Shown: piece by piece, positions 11,266-30,882 of the stretch
Position numbering within the stretch: the first letter of the stretch is position 1
Layout of the letters: each line of letters begins with the position of its first letter
Position numbers and translations under genes: made by a program
Source: Norana najaformis
Taxonomy: Eukaryota > Annelida > Clitellata > Crassiclitellata > Hormogastridae
Direction of reading: 5' to 3'
Length of the DNA stretch: 64,000 nucleotides
Assembly (NCBI GenBank): GCA_964023275.1
Contig: OZ029916.1
Coordinates: forward strand, 43,746,896-43,810,895
Notes under the pieces: generated by a model
The model's database searches: none
What the model was told of the DNA's origin: nothing
Seen by the model: only the letters and a program-made list of their open reading frames with translations

Positions 11266-11935
11266 ATCGTAATCGTAATCGTAATCTCGAGATTTCTACA
11301 GCGCCCAACGAAAGCTAAGTCGCGGGAACCAGCTTATTCACAAGCGCTCAGTCAAAACAAAATCGATAAGCAAACGGGTTCGGTTCTCGGTCAAGATCCA
11401 GGAGTCAGGCAGTCGGACGGCTACGGTGGATGGTGTTTGAAAGTGAAGCTATAAGAGAGATAAGGGGAAGAGGAAGAATCAGGATAAGATTTTTGGAAAA
11501 GAAATGCTTCCAGTCTTGAGTGAAATTGAAAGAGGTGAAGTGTTGGTGAGTTCGTATGATGGACCAGACAACTGTCGTAATTCTGGCGGGAGTTTATTCC
11601 AGAGGGGTGGGGCAGCTATGGCTAGGAAGCGATTACCAAATTTTAAGGATGAAGTGACGGAAGGGCAAAGAAGTGTTAGGAGAGACGAGGACCGGGTTGA
11701 ACGGAGTGGTTGGATTGTAAATAATTGACGAAGATAAGAGGGTTGGGAGGATTGAAGTGTGTTGTAGGTGAGGGATAAGACTTTGTACTCTATTCGTTCT
11801 GATATTTTAACCCGGTGAAGTGATTTGAGAACAGGGAACAGTACTGCTTTTAACCATAACCGGAAAACTGCTATAGACTTAGTTAGCGCGCCCTTACTGC
11901 ATCCAGTGTAGTTTTCCATTTCAACTGTCATAACG
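11266..11935 (-). mobile_element. Non-LTR retrotransposon family A, 3' part with RT C-terminus
   Basis: On the minus strand 11931-11479 encodes about 150 residues typical of the end of CR1/L2-like reverse transcriptases: KISERIEYKVLSLTYNTLQ, PSYLRQLF and PPLWNKLPPELR. It is followed by the family A 3' sequence and a terminal ATTACGATTACGAT repeat at 11266. The element is 5'-truncated, so no polymerase active site is present. Confidence 0.85.
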
Positions 11936-12103
11936 TCTTAAGATGCCAAATGGGAACGGTAATCTTGTAAGCTAGGCAGCTGAGCGAAAGATTATATTAA
12001 TGAGCGCTTGGATTATTGGGTCAACTGGGAGAAGAAGCAATAATAATCTTCTAAGACCAGAATACAACATTAATCGCAGTAGAACAACAAGAGATGGTCA
12101 GAG

Positions 12104-12180
12104 AGAGAGACAGACAGACAGACAGAGACAGAGACAGACAGAGACAGACAGAGAGACAGAGATAGAGACAGACGGACATA
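12104..12180. repeat. CAGA/GACA microsatellite
   Basis: Imperfect GACAGA units. Confidence 0.9.
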
Positions 12181-12357
12181 CATGCACAGATCTAATGCGC
12201 ATGCATACCACAGAAAACAGACTTATATACATAGATAGATGTAAACATACAGACAAGGACAGACATTAGAAAGGGAGAGAAACAGACACAATGACAAAAC
12301 AGACAAATATATTGCAATGAATTTATGGGATGAAAGAAACTCACAGACAGAACAGAC

Positions 12358-12487
12358 TATAAAGACACAGACAGACAAACAGATGGACGGACGGATAGAC
12401 AGACGGACAGACAGACGGACAGACAGACAGACATACAAACAGACAGACAGATAGACGGACGGACGGACAGACAGACAGACAGACGGA
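12358..12487. repeat. CAGA/CGGA tetranucleotide microsatellite
   Basis: About 130 bases of CAGA and CGGA units; overlapping Leu/Ser/Val-rich frames are artefacts. Confidence 0.95.
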
Positions 12488-12500
12488 CATAGGCAAATGA

Positions 12501-12632
12501 CGCACCGGAAGTGTTCCATTAAAATATGGCGCAACAGGAAGTATTCCAACAAATGGAGCAACCGGAAGTATTCCATCAAGCTATGTCGCAACAGGAAGTA
12601 TCCCAAGAAATGGAGCAAGTATTCCATTAAGC
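12501..12632. repeat. Short tandem array carrying ETS-type sites
   Basis: Imperfect units of about 32 bp repeat 'gcaacaggaagtattcca' and 'aatggagcaa'. Each full unit holds a GGAAGT core, twice as the consensus CCGGAAGT. No adjacent gene start is identifiable. Confidence 0.75.
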
Positions 12633-12704
12633 GCGTGCTATCTGCTTCCTTGCTGCGCTGCGACGATAAATAACTACAAGTATTGTTCGCTTTAGTGCGT
12701 TTTC

Positions 12705-13012
12705 CTGATGTTTTCTCTTCCACGTGACAGTCTAGTGGTTGGTGTGTTGGACGGTCAGTCGAGACGGCGCAGGTTCAAATCTTCGCCAGGTAGAAATTTG
12801 TTTCAAGATTTCGGATCCACAAAGACAGCCAACTCAGCTGCGATGACCACACTGACCTTGCAGTCAGTGGGTAGATCAGATGGCGAGGAAGAGGGCTGGC
12901 CACCCGCCCTCATATGCCGAGGCTAAGAAGAATGAAGTCGCTATGACTGCATACCTATGGCTGCCTCTTAGACTAGCTTAAGGGACTGTCAATCTACTCC
13001 GTCTGCTCTTTT
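12705..13012 (+). mobile_element. tRNA-derived SINE family B
   Basis: The head reads like RNA polymerase III boxes: A-box-like 'tctagtggttggtgtgttgga' and B-box-like 'ggttcaaatct'. The body ends 'atggctgcctcttagact..ctgtc...ctgctctttt'. A related copy lies at 42455-42745 with the same order of blocks. Confidence 0.75.
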
Positions 13013-13429
13013 ATGCGCAGCTTAAGTTGGCAACGTCCGCCTTCTAAATCCAGTGTCATCCGGTTCCATCTAGTGCCATCCAGTTCCATCAATGTGTTGC
13101 TCGAGTAAACGACTTGCTTTCCAGCTATTTGCATGTAAATTACTTCTTCATGGCCCGCGCAAGTGTGCTTGTCAGATGCAAATAAGGCAACTTGTCTTGC
13201 ACCGGAGGAGTTAAGTAGGCCTACGCTGGCTTTGTGTCTGCTTTGTATGTATCGCAAGTCACTGATTAGAATGAAATTTAATGTAAACCTTACCTGCAAT
13301 GGTTAAATTTCTCATCCAGAGTTGGTTGGTCCCCAGTTTCTTGCATACCTAAACTCTAAGCTAATCTATAACCGATAAAAGCTAATCGCTATGCGGATAA
13401 AACATAAAATGAGTGAAACACGATACATT

Positions 13430-13660
13430 TCGTCGATTATTTTAACCACAATGACGTATGTCGGTCCCACATGCTGGAACCGTCTCTCTCGAAATCTGCG
13501 ACTCGAGCTCCTCTCTCTTCCCCTCTCAGGGTTTCGCAGGAGCCTGAAGACTGTACTGTTTAACAGTGATTTTGCTTGTTTGGGTCGGGAACGCCCATGT
13601 TGAGTTTATTCTCTAAGAGGGGTATATATAAATCTCAAATTACAATTACAGTTACAAAAC
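13430..13660 (+). mobile_element. Non-LTR retroposon family B with RT C-terminal remnant
   Basis: The + strand encodes CWNRLSRNLR and SGFRRSLKTVLF, the usual end of CR1/L2-like reverse transcriptases. It then enters the family B 3' sequence ending 'attacaattacagttac'. 5'-truncated. Confidence 0.75.
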
Positions 13661-16125
13661 GTTTACTCGAAAGCATTAAACTACATGTTGCAAACAGTAG
13701 ATTTAAATAAACATGTTGAATGTCGCAGCATATAAAAACATAGCAACGAATACAAAAACTACCAAATGAAATATGCATAACACTTTCAAACTAAACAAGA
13801 CCAGCAGACCTAAGCAAAGATCTTCAAACACACTCCGACTAGTCTTAGATGTTGTGCTTCACTCCATTTGCAAAAACAGATGAAAACCCAACGGAGTTGG
13901 AAAGTTAACCAGTACGCAAAATATCCAATTCCATGCGGTCCCCCCGCTAACTGGAGTTAGATTCTTTCTGCAGTGAAAAAACTGGCATAGAAATCATTAT
14001 ATCGACTATTTGTTCATGGTAACTAGTCCTTAGATTTTATCTTGAACGAGAATTAGCGCCATCTTGCGGTACTGAAAGTTAGCAATGAGACCAAACATCC
14101 TTGAGTTTTCTCTGTGCCAGTTCTGCTGGGGTTGATATAAGCTAACCAACTTTCATTTGGGGATTTTCTGCAGGCGTGATCGACTGTGACTAACCAAAAC
14201 ACACGTTATTTCATATTTTCAACCCGATCCTAACATTTCGTAACAACAGAGTCGAGCTGCATGAGGAGTTGAAGAGCTTATTTAACTGACATTTACCTAG
14301 TCATTCTCAGAATTTCGTTGTGATGACTCCCGATTTTGAATTCTTGAAAATGCATTAATTTTGGGTACAGATCCGTTAAACGCATGAAAAATTGTAATGA
14401 TTTAAATCCATAACTGCCGCTGGTTCATTATATACAGTCATGTGCGTGCACTGACATACACATACACACATGCGAGTATATATTCTATTAGGCTTATACG
14501 TTGCGTAGATACAACTCAAAAGCATTGTGAACTTAAGTTGCACTTCTTTAGATCTGTAGATAGCCTTGCTTCAGTGACTTTGAGAGCTACTCAAAGAAGC
14601 TGTATAAATGTCTAGCTATAAACTTAGATAGTCAATGTTCTATTCCCTCAGCAACCGTCTAAATTGGCATAATATCTATCATTAGGTTTGGATTAATCTT
14701 GTAACGCGTCGTGGTTTGGCTACGTGTAATCGAGCTTAAGCAATCTCTGCATATCTCTGCAGCCCAGAACATTAGTCCCAACAAAGATTAGTATGTCATT
14801 CAAAAATCTTCACCACGCAGAAATTCATTTTCATTATTCTGCATTCAGTGTTGGGATGAGATTCTGTGGCTTAGAATGATGCCGTGGAAATCCAATTAGA
14901 TTCTGCCTATGGCTTGTCATCAGCGGACCTTGAGTATGATAAAAAAAAAACAGGAGACAGCTCACCTGGGTCACGCCATCGCAGAAATATCCGGATCAAT
15001 ACGTATAAGTGCACACCTACCTACCTCACTACCTACCTACCTACCGCCCGCTACATCCAAGCATGCATACATGTACCTTCATATCTTACCTGCATAAATG
15101 CAAACAAAACCTGCATTCTTATTAAGCCTACATACATAGGCCTACAAGAAGTGCCTACCCAGCTACATACATATACTTACATTTTCGTTGTTTTATATCT
15201 ATGTTATTATTTCTAATATTTAATTGTATTTATTTACTCGTATAATATTGGTAAATATTTATATTTATTTAAATATATATATTAGTGCTTATATAATTAC
15301 ATTTTGATTGTCCACAAGATCGGCAATGTACTTGTCATTTTCCCATTGAGTTGTTGCGATCGACGCGATGAACCACTAATCACTGCAGGCATTACGCATA
15401 TCCTACCTCATTTATTCATAAACTTATGCATATATACATATGCACAATATACATACAATGTATTTGTGTGGGTATTGTATATATACTATGCATGTGTAGT
15501 CTTCCTGTATGGCCCGAGGGTCTATACCCAAGTGAAGTGAACAGCCATCGTTTGGATATTAGGGACGCACAAACACAAGTGTCGTATCCGGTCGGGCGGA
15601 TTCAAACGTGATCAAGTCTTCCCTGAGTCGATATCATGCACGACCGGTTTATAGGATTCACGAGGAACTGGAGAAGAATAAGAAGAAAAAGAGAAGTGGA
15701 AGAGGAAACGAAGAAGGTAGAACATGAGGAGAAGGGGAAGAAAAAGAAATGGACGAATTTAATGAGGAAGACGAGAGAAGATAACGAGTAATGGAAGAGT
15801 AGGGGTAGGAGACAAGGAGGAGAAGGAATAAGAGGCGAAAGCAAGAGACAGAGGATGAAGTGAAAGGAAGAGGAGGAGGGAGAGTATTCTTGTTATTTAG
15901 TCTTCGTTTGTGTGTAAGCCAGTGCTGTTGTTGGCCCTGTTATGTTGACCTGAACGTGCCGCTGCTGTGGCATGCCTCTGTTATGTATTATTCATGGACC
16001 ATTTCCGGCAACAGACTCCGAGCTCGCACAATTGAATGTTTGTGCATTCAAATTTCGAAGATAGCAGTCGTAGCTACTCTGGCTATACACCACAGAGCTC
16101 AAGTATACATAATTATAAATTAGTG
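13661..16125. other. Intergenic, no gene seen
   Basis: AT-rich sequence with a CTAC repeat (about 15015-15050) and a purine-rich (GGA/GAA) block (about 15660-15890). Open frames are short or low complexity. Confidence 0.5.
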
Positions 16126-16985
16126 CAGTGGCATAGCTAGGTGTTTTGGTGCTCGGGGCAAGTGATGGTACCAAAAATAGCAATTTAAAGAAACGACATG
16201 TGATAACATGATATTACAACACCTGACCAACACTCAAAACAAAACTTTTCTAGCCTTGATAGCTGTAAAGACTGAGAATTTCATCGAAACTGATGGAAGC
16301 GGCTACTTCATTCTCAGTGGCAGGAACAGCACAGTTTTTAGCCTCTCCTGTAACACTGTAGACCGTAAAATTAGTAGGCCTATTTGATAAATTTCATTTT
16401 GCTGAAAGAACGTTCACAAGACGCTTCTGAGACTGGCAATGTCAACAGAATCTGAAGAGCCGTGGCCAGAGTCTTTTATGCCTCTAATCCCACTGATTAA
16501 ATGTACTTGAACAGTCCAGTTGGAGAATAGTCCTACTTCAAAGTTTCCCCATTTCGTTTTACTCTCTTGATGGAAGCGATTCTACCCGTAGCCCTTGTAC
16601 AGTTCCACGCCATTCAAATCTTTTGAGTAACGCTGTGTCAGAGTCATACATTTAGGTTGGAGTTTGATGGGCTGTTTGTCATTTTTAGGATCCGTCTGAT
16701 TCATTAAATATTCGGCATTAAAAAGAAAACCAAAACCATTTCCTAAACTAAACTCCGCTTAATTTCATTTTTGGATAAGGCAAGCGATATGCACAGAGTG
16801 AAGAACAAAAATTATGCTATTGGATAGTACGCCTTCCAAATGTTCTACGGCTTTATGACTCAGTGCCACTCCTATTGCCGTCACCTCGCTAAACTTCTCT
16901 TGAGGCCGGCCTTGCAGATGGCTATGGGCAGCATCAACGAGGCGACTGCCCAGGGCCTCGTGCCTCATGAGACCTACTAGAACCT
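16126..16985 (-). mobile_element. Degraded hAT transposon with transposase C-terminal remnant
   Basis: The left end reads CAGTGGCATAGCTAGG, a hAT-like terminus. On the minus strand at about 16450-16390 the frame gives LPVSEASCERSFSKMKFIK. A neighbouring frame near 16360-16300 gives RST, then QERL. Both are landmarks of the hATC dimerisation domain at the C-terminus of hAT/ZMYM-type transposases. Stops and frameshifts break it, so it is inactive. A minus-strand frame at 16968-16765 may be another decayed part. The right boundary is approximate. Confidence 0.65.
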
Positions 16986-17095
16986 GACTGAAACTATAAC
17001 AGGCGTAAATTCTGTCTCTGACAGATTGATTATCGCTTCAGTACTCTAGAGAGGGATGAAGTTTTTTGAAGTCTGACATGCACAGTATATCATCC

Positions 17096-17174
17096 GGCAA
17101 GAGAGAGAAAGACAGACATACAGACAGATGGAGAGGAACAGGGAAAGGGAGAGGGATAGGGAGAAAGAAATAGA

Positions 17175-17239
<65 letters not shown>

Positions 17240-17255
17240 CGAGCGATCGAGAGAG
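17096..17255. repeat. GA/CT microsatellite
   Basis: A nearly pure GA tract with interruptions; Leu-Ser frames on the minus strand are artefacts. Confidence 0.95.
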
Positions 17256-17774
17256 TATATAAATACATACACACATCCTGGGTATATACAAAGTATGTGT
17301 ATGTATCTATGGACGCATGTATATATGCATACTTCCTCGCGCATGTGGCCAAGATAGCGGCATGTTTGCACAGCGTGTCCTTTTGATCAACTAGTTCGTC
17401 ACAAGTGAATTTTGTTCGGTTTCGTTTGCTGTGATTCTAAGATGACCAAAAATGCATTCTTAGAGTCAATTCTCTGTTTAGCAGTCGTTTTTGAATATTT
17501 TGAACGGTGTGCTGACGTTCGCAGTCGAAGTCTCGTGCGACGTCAATGCACTCATTCGCCCAAAGGAAGCTCAGGTTACGAGATGGACAGCGTTGAGCCC
17601 CAGCTGGGACTCACACGAGGGGTTCGTGTGTTGTAAGCCTCGTAGCCTGTCGTCACGACTCTTCTACGACGCTACATGGAGGTCATGACCTCTGCACGTG
17701 GTGTTTACTATCAACTCCGGACGGAAATCAGTCAGTTGGCGCTTTTATGAGGTACTTAAAGGCGCTATAGTGTC

Positions 17775-18215
17775 TATACACATACTTATATACATACTTA
17801 CATACATGTATACCTACCTATATACATACATGGATGCATATCTACCTATGTATATACATACATATATACCTATATAGCATACCGTACGCGCCTTTGAGGC
17901 TGTTGCCACGCTCCTTTGAAGCTGTTGCCACGCGCCATAGAGGCTGTTGTCACGCGCCTTTGAGGCTGTTGTTAATTGCGCGCGTTTTAAATGTGTTTAA
18001 TAATATATATATACATATATATATGTGAATACATACCTACATATATACATACACGCATATCTATATTTATATATATGAATACGTACCTACCTATATACAT
18101 ACACACATATCTATATTTATATATATGAATATATACCTACCTATAAACATACACACATACCTATATATATATGAAATCATACCTACCTATATACATACCT
18201 ATATACATACATGCA
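17775..18215. repeat. ATAC/TA-rich repeat field interrupted by a minisatellite
   Basis: Long runs of 'tacatacctacctatatacat' type units surround the 22-bp minisatellite at 17885-17974. Confidence 0.85.
17885..17974. repeat. 22-bp minisatellite, four copies
   Basis: Four consecutive 22-bp units of the type CGCGCCTTTGAGGCTGTTGC differ by one to four bases. It is GC-rich inside an AT-rich field. Confidence 0.9.
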
Positions 18216-18458
18216 TGCATACATAACTGTATCTGAACAGTTGTTGAGGGGCCTTTCAAAAGCGTTGCTATGTGCATATATGACACATATGAACAAAGAA
18301 TAAATTCCACTAACTTTATGCAGAATATTTAAACTTCTTTCCAGTTTAAGAAACAATATGTGAAAGAAGCATTGCAGTAGCAAACACTACTCTACTACAC
18401 CGAAACAAGTTAACGCTACATTGCTACATGTCCTGCAATACATTAGTTAAGCTCTTGT

Positions 18459-18530
18459 TGATGGGAATGCATTAAAGCACTTTTAGATGGGAATGCATTA
18501 AAGCACATTTATATGGGAATGCAATACGAA
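18459..18530. repeat. Short tandem repeat, three copies
   Basis: Three units of roughly 28 bases share 'atgggaatgcattaaagcac'. No function is apparent. Confidence 0.85.
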
Positions 18531-18759
18531 GAAAATACTGCAGAACCTATTCGCAGCGTTAAAGGTGTGGTAATCATTAGCAATATACGGTTGCATAGTC
18601 ACTTGCGTAGTCACACAAATATTTCAGATGCCAAAAGAACAAGAATCACCATTCTTGAATCACGAAGAACCATTAAATAGGCCCTATATTGCACGCTACA
18701 CTACAAAGAAATTGACGACACAACTGGTTGCAAATGCATGTGATTTAAATTTTTATCCT

Positions 18760-19085
18760 ATGTAATATATTACTGACTTCATACATTGTGGGATCTATCC
18801 TTGCCCTGACAAAAAGTAGGCAATTCAACTGGCCTAATCTTTGTATGTTCTAAATGAGGTTAATTGCGATTCTGTATGATATTTTATTGATTTTAAAAAT
18901 GACAGCGAGGTGGCACAAAACACCCGGCAAATCAAGTGATTTTAAATTAAGGTAATTACGATTCTCTGTGATGTATCATTGATTTTCTACATTACAGGAT
19001 CTGTTTGTGGCAAGACCGCAGGCTGGCAATACAAATGTAATGTGACTTTCAATTGAGCTAATGCGATTCTCTGTGATGTATTTTT
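18760..19085. repeat. Diverged tandem repeats of about 100 bp
   Basis: Recurring blocks such as 'gcgattctctgtgatgtat', 'attgattttctacattacagg' and 'ggcaata.aaatgtaatgtgac' indicate three diverged units. Confidence 0.6.
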
Positions 19086-20017
19086 TAGCGCTATATATTA
19101 ACGGTTGAGCAGGTTTTTGGTGAGGATGTGTTTGGCGAGGAGGATCGACAGGTGCCCCCCCCCCGAGTGGCGGAAGTAGGGCTGTTGATGTATCATTAGG
19201 TACCTGTTTCCAGCTGACAGGTTCTCTGGTTTTGGCTGAACTGCGCATCTTCTGCTCCTTGGTCGCTTGTCAACCGCTGAAGGCTTCTACGACGAGATAG
19301 GCAAAGCAGATTACTCTATGACGCATGTTTTGATTATCTGTCATTTGTATAGCGCATTTTTAAGTAAAGATAATGATGATGATGATGATTGATGATAACG
19401 ATACCGATGGTTGTTGTGATTGTAATCAGAAATCTGTATGACGCCGCTTCAAAAGAAACGAATCAGAGGCGCTCCCTAGTCTAAACGATGTTAAGATTCA
19501 TTAACAACAGAAAGTTCATCAAAGAGCAAACTATGCTCGGATGATTAGAAAGATCACCAATCGCGGGCACCCGCACACAAGTAGAACCTAATTAATAGAT
19601 TCCCATCCCATCCACAATGTTCAGACTTCCTGGATCGAGTGAAATCCAGAATGAGGAACTACAGACGACGACGATGACGACGACGATGATGATGAGTAGT
19701 TGGAGGAAGACTGCGACTGCCACGATGACTATGATGATTATAATGACCACTGAACCACTGCTGATGATGGAGGTAATTTTCCCGGTTGCAGACGACACAT
19801 AAATCTGAAGGTCTGTGACCCAACTGTCCAGCTGGGAACCCGACACTCCCTCACTGTTAGACGAGTCCAACGACGGCGAGTTATCGATCACATGCGACAA
19901 AACATCGTCCAAAAACATGAAAACCAAATCAACCTATGCCCGAATTAAGAAGACAAGCAGCGTCAGCCGTAGTGGAAATCCGAATATTCGAGAATTGTAT
20001 GTTCGGATTTGCTAAGG

Positions 20018-20642
20018 TTGGATGTCGTTGTTTTTGTTGCAGTATGCTGTTGTTTTTGTTGCAGTATGTTGTTGTTTTTGTTGCAGTATGTTGTCGTTTT
20101 TGTTGCAGAATGTTGATTTTGTTGCAGTATGTCGTTGTTTTTGTTGCAGTATATTTTGTTTTTGTTGCAGTATGCTGTTGTTTTTGTTGCAGCATGTTGT
20201 TGTTTTTGTTGCAGTATGTTGTTGTTTTTGTTGCAGTATGTTGTTGTTTTTGTTTCAGTATGTTGTTTTTGTTTCAGTATGTTGTTTTTGTTGCAGAATG
20301 TTGTTGTTTTTGTTGCAGTATGTTGTTGTTTTTGTTGCAGTATGTTTTTGTTTTTGTTGCAGTATGTTGTTGTTTTTGTTACAGTATGTTGTTTTTGTTG
20401 CAGTATGTTGTTTTTGTTGCAGTATGTTGTTTTTGTTGCAGTATGTTGTTTTTGTTGCAGAATTGGTGTTTTTGTTGCAGAATGTTGTTGTTTTTGTTGC
20501 AGTATGTTGTTTTTGTTGCAGAATGTTGTTGTTTTTGTTGCAGTATGTTGTTTTTGTTGCAGAATGTTGTTGTTTTTGTTGCAGTATGTTGTTGTTTTTG
20601 TTGCAGTATGTTGTTGTTTTTGTTGCAGTATGTTGTTGTTTG
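20018..20642. repeat. 22/19-bp variable tandem repeat array
   Basis: About 29 units of TTTTTGTTGCAGTATGTTG with an optional extra TTG, giving 22- and 19-base versions. Because 22 is not a multiple of three, every frame cycles through the unit and stays open, which explains the long artefactual ORFs on both strands. It lies just downstream of the last recognisable TMEM30 exon. Confidence 0.97.
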
Positions 20643-20648
20643 TCGTAC

Positions 20649-28811
<8,163 letters not shown>

Positions 28812-30882
28812 CTGTGAGACAAATTGTTAATGGAACATTATCAGTTCTTCGAATGGGTTTTCTAATGGATAACTGCTAGGAATTGCAGCGTCACTGTTAG
28901 AGCTGTGTTTCAACAGTCCTCACTGTAATAATCGACTGTGACAGGTTCAAAAGTGAGCTATGTAAAATGTTCAGATACATGCATAGAACTTTCAAGACAG
29001 ATCGCTAGCCTAGTGTAACTGGAATTATAGAAAATACAGGTTGGAAATAGAATCATTGTAAGTGAACATTCATATAGCAACTCTTCAAGAAAACTCCGAA
29101 ACATTTTGTAGAGAACAGTTAGGCCGATATCACTATTTGTCTGGTGACATACGGTATCATTACGAACCTTAACGTCAGGGTTGTTGATAATCATTGGCCT
29201 ATCGGTAAACTAATTAGCTTAGATTATAATATACAGCCGACGTTTTTAAAACGGTCAATTAGTGTAGGACAAATTACCGCTTGGACAACGACTTGCAGTT
29301 ATTTCTTTGGACTTTAAAAGACGATCGGGTTGGTTCGACATTATTGTACAACAAAGTTTCAATTTTTTATTAACGTCAGACGACGGACGCCATTTTAAGC
29401 CACGCAGAAGGTTACGAAAATAAGCTGTTAAATAATGACGTAATTTCCGCTAGCCTAGAAGATTTGATTTAGCGCATTTAATTTTAAAAATTACACTGAT
29501 CAGTATGAGTTCGAGGTCAAAATGTTGTATTATTAGGCCTACCGTGGGCCTGGGCCTGCATTTTGGACATAATTTAGAAATCTTGAACAGGCCTATTTGT
29601 GTATTATACACTTAACTTTTACTTACTTGCCTAAATACAATGTCACAGCTAGGTAACGAAAGTGCTAGGCTAACTCGGTATTTTCTCAGCGCTCAAAAAG
29701 CTGAGCAGATCGGCTTGAATGCTAGGCCGAGGTTCGTAAAATTCATGCCAAAAGAGCCGGTGTGAAGTTAGTAAACGTAGGCCTATTCGGTAGGGTAACT
29801 CGATATCGTTCTATCGGTATTCGACCCGACTTCTCCAACAAATTGTGATTTTGATTGCGATTTTCACTTGAAGCGACCATCGACTGATGCCTTGGGCATT
29901 ATAATAACGGCGCTACAGAAGTCTTTAGATTAGATTAGATGCTGCAGCAGAAAGTAGGCCTATTTGTGGTATCGTGGAATAACGTTGCTGTAGTAATGGA
30001 AAGAGGGCGCCAGCGTTGCTATTTGGGGTGTTGTGTTTCTTCTGTCTGCCTTTAATTATTTCCTCGGTTCATCTCATTTCTATGTAAATCTATGTGTTTA
30101 CACATTCAGCCTATAAGGTGAGATCGTTTTGTTTCTCCAACCTTTAATTGCCCCTAATTCCCTTGGGTGAATTTTAATTTTTCTCAGGCTTCCTTTGTGT
30201 TATCAGCGTCGCGTCTCTTTCTGATCACTGTCGCCTCTCCTTCAGCTCGTCATTTGACTATTCATTACGCAAAATCTTGTCTCCGTTGATTGCCTCTTCT
30301 TGTCTGCCGCTCCACACTAAATACCCTCGGGCAATCTCACCTACTTTCCTCCGCCCGTATCACACTGTTCACTGCTATTCTGCATATATTTATAAGAGGA
30401 CCTGTAGACTTCAAAAGAGTTAACTTGATTGGCTTAAATCTTCAAGGACCATCTGCACACCTAAACAGACGTTTTCGGCGGTTTCTACAAGTTTCTGTCG
30501 GTCATTTTATTTTTCTGCTCAAAAGAGATCCACGATTAAGCACTTTTATTTATTTGCTGCAAGAAAATGGCAAAAAAGTTGCTTAGAATCGATTTTATTG
30601 AACCCGCGTATATCTGTCAAGGTAGGTCAAAATTTAAAATACGGGTAAAATTGCTACACGTTGTAGCATGACTCCTAGCCTTGGTCTGTTGCGCGTAGAC
30701 ACGCAGAAATTTGCTGGTGGCTTTATGATTAAATGCAATCAAATGGCTTAAGTCATATCGTTCTAAATTTAGCAAACCTGAAAAGAAATTAGAATGTTAA
30801 TCTACCACAGTTGTGAAAGGGTCTGCGGGTTGTTCATTGACCGATGAGACTAATAATGTTTCAGGTTTGAGCGTGCCAAATC
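28812..30882. other. Intergenic or TMEM30 5' region, no exon found
   Basis: The TMEM30 first exon should lie upstream of 28811 on the minus strand. I did not find a convincing ATG exon ending in the required phase. A SINE tail with 'atcgactgatgccttggg' lies at 29870-29945. Confidence 0.4.

Noticed and set aside
12223..12723. Minus-strand 166-codon frame rich in Ser, Val, Cys and Leu
   Set aside because: More than half comes from the CAGA microsatellite and the ETS-site array.
18976..19248. Minus-strand Pro-rich 90-codon frame
   Set aside because: It crosses a homopolymer C run and diverged tandem repeats, with no splice context or family resemblance.
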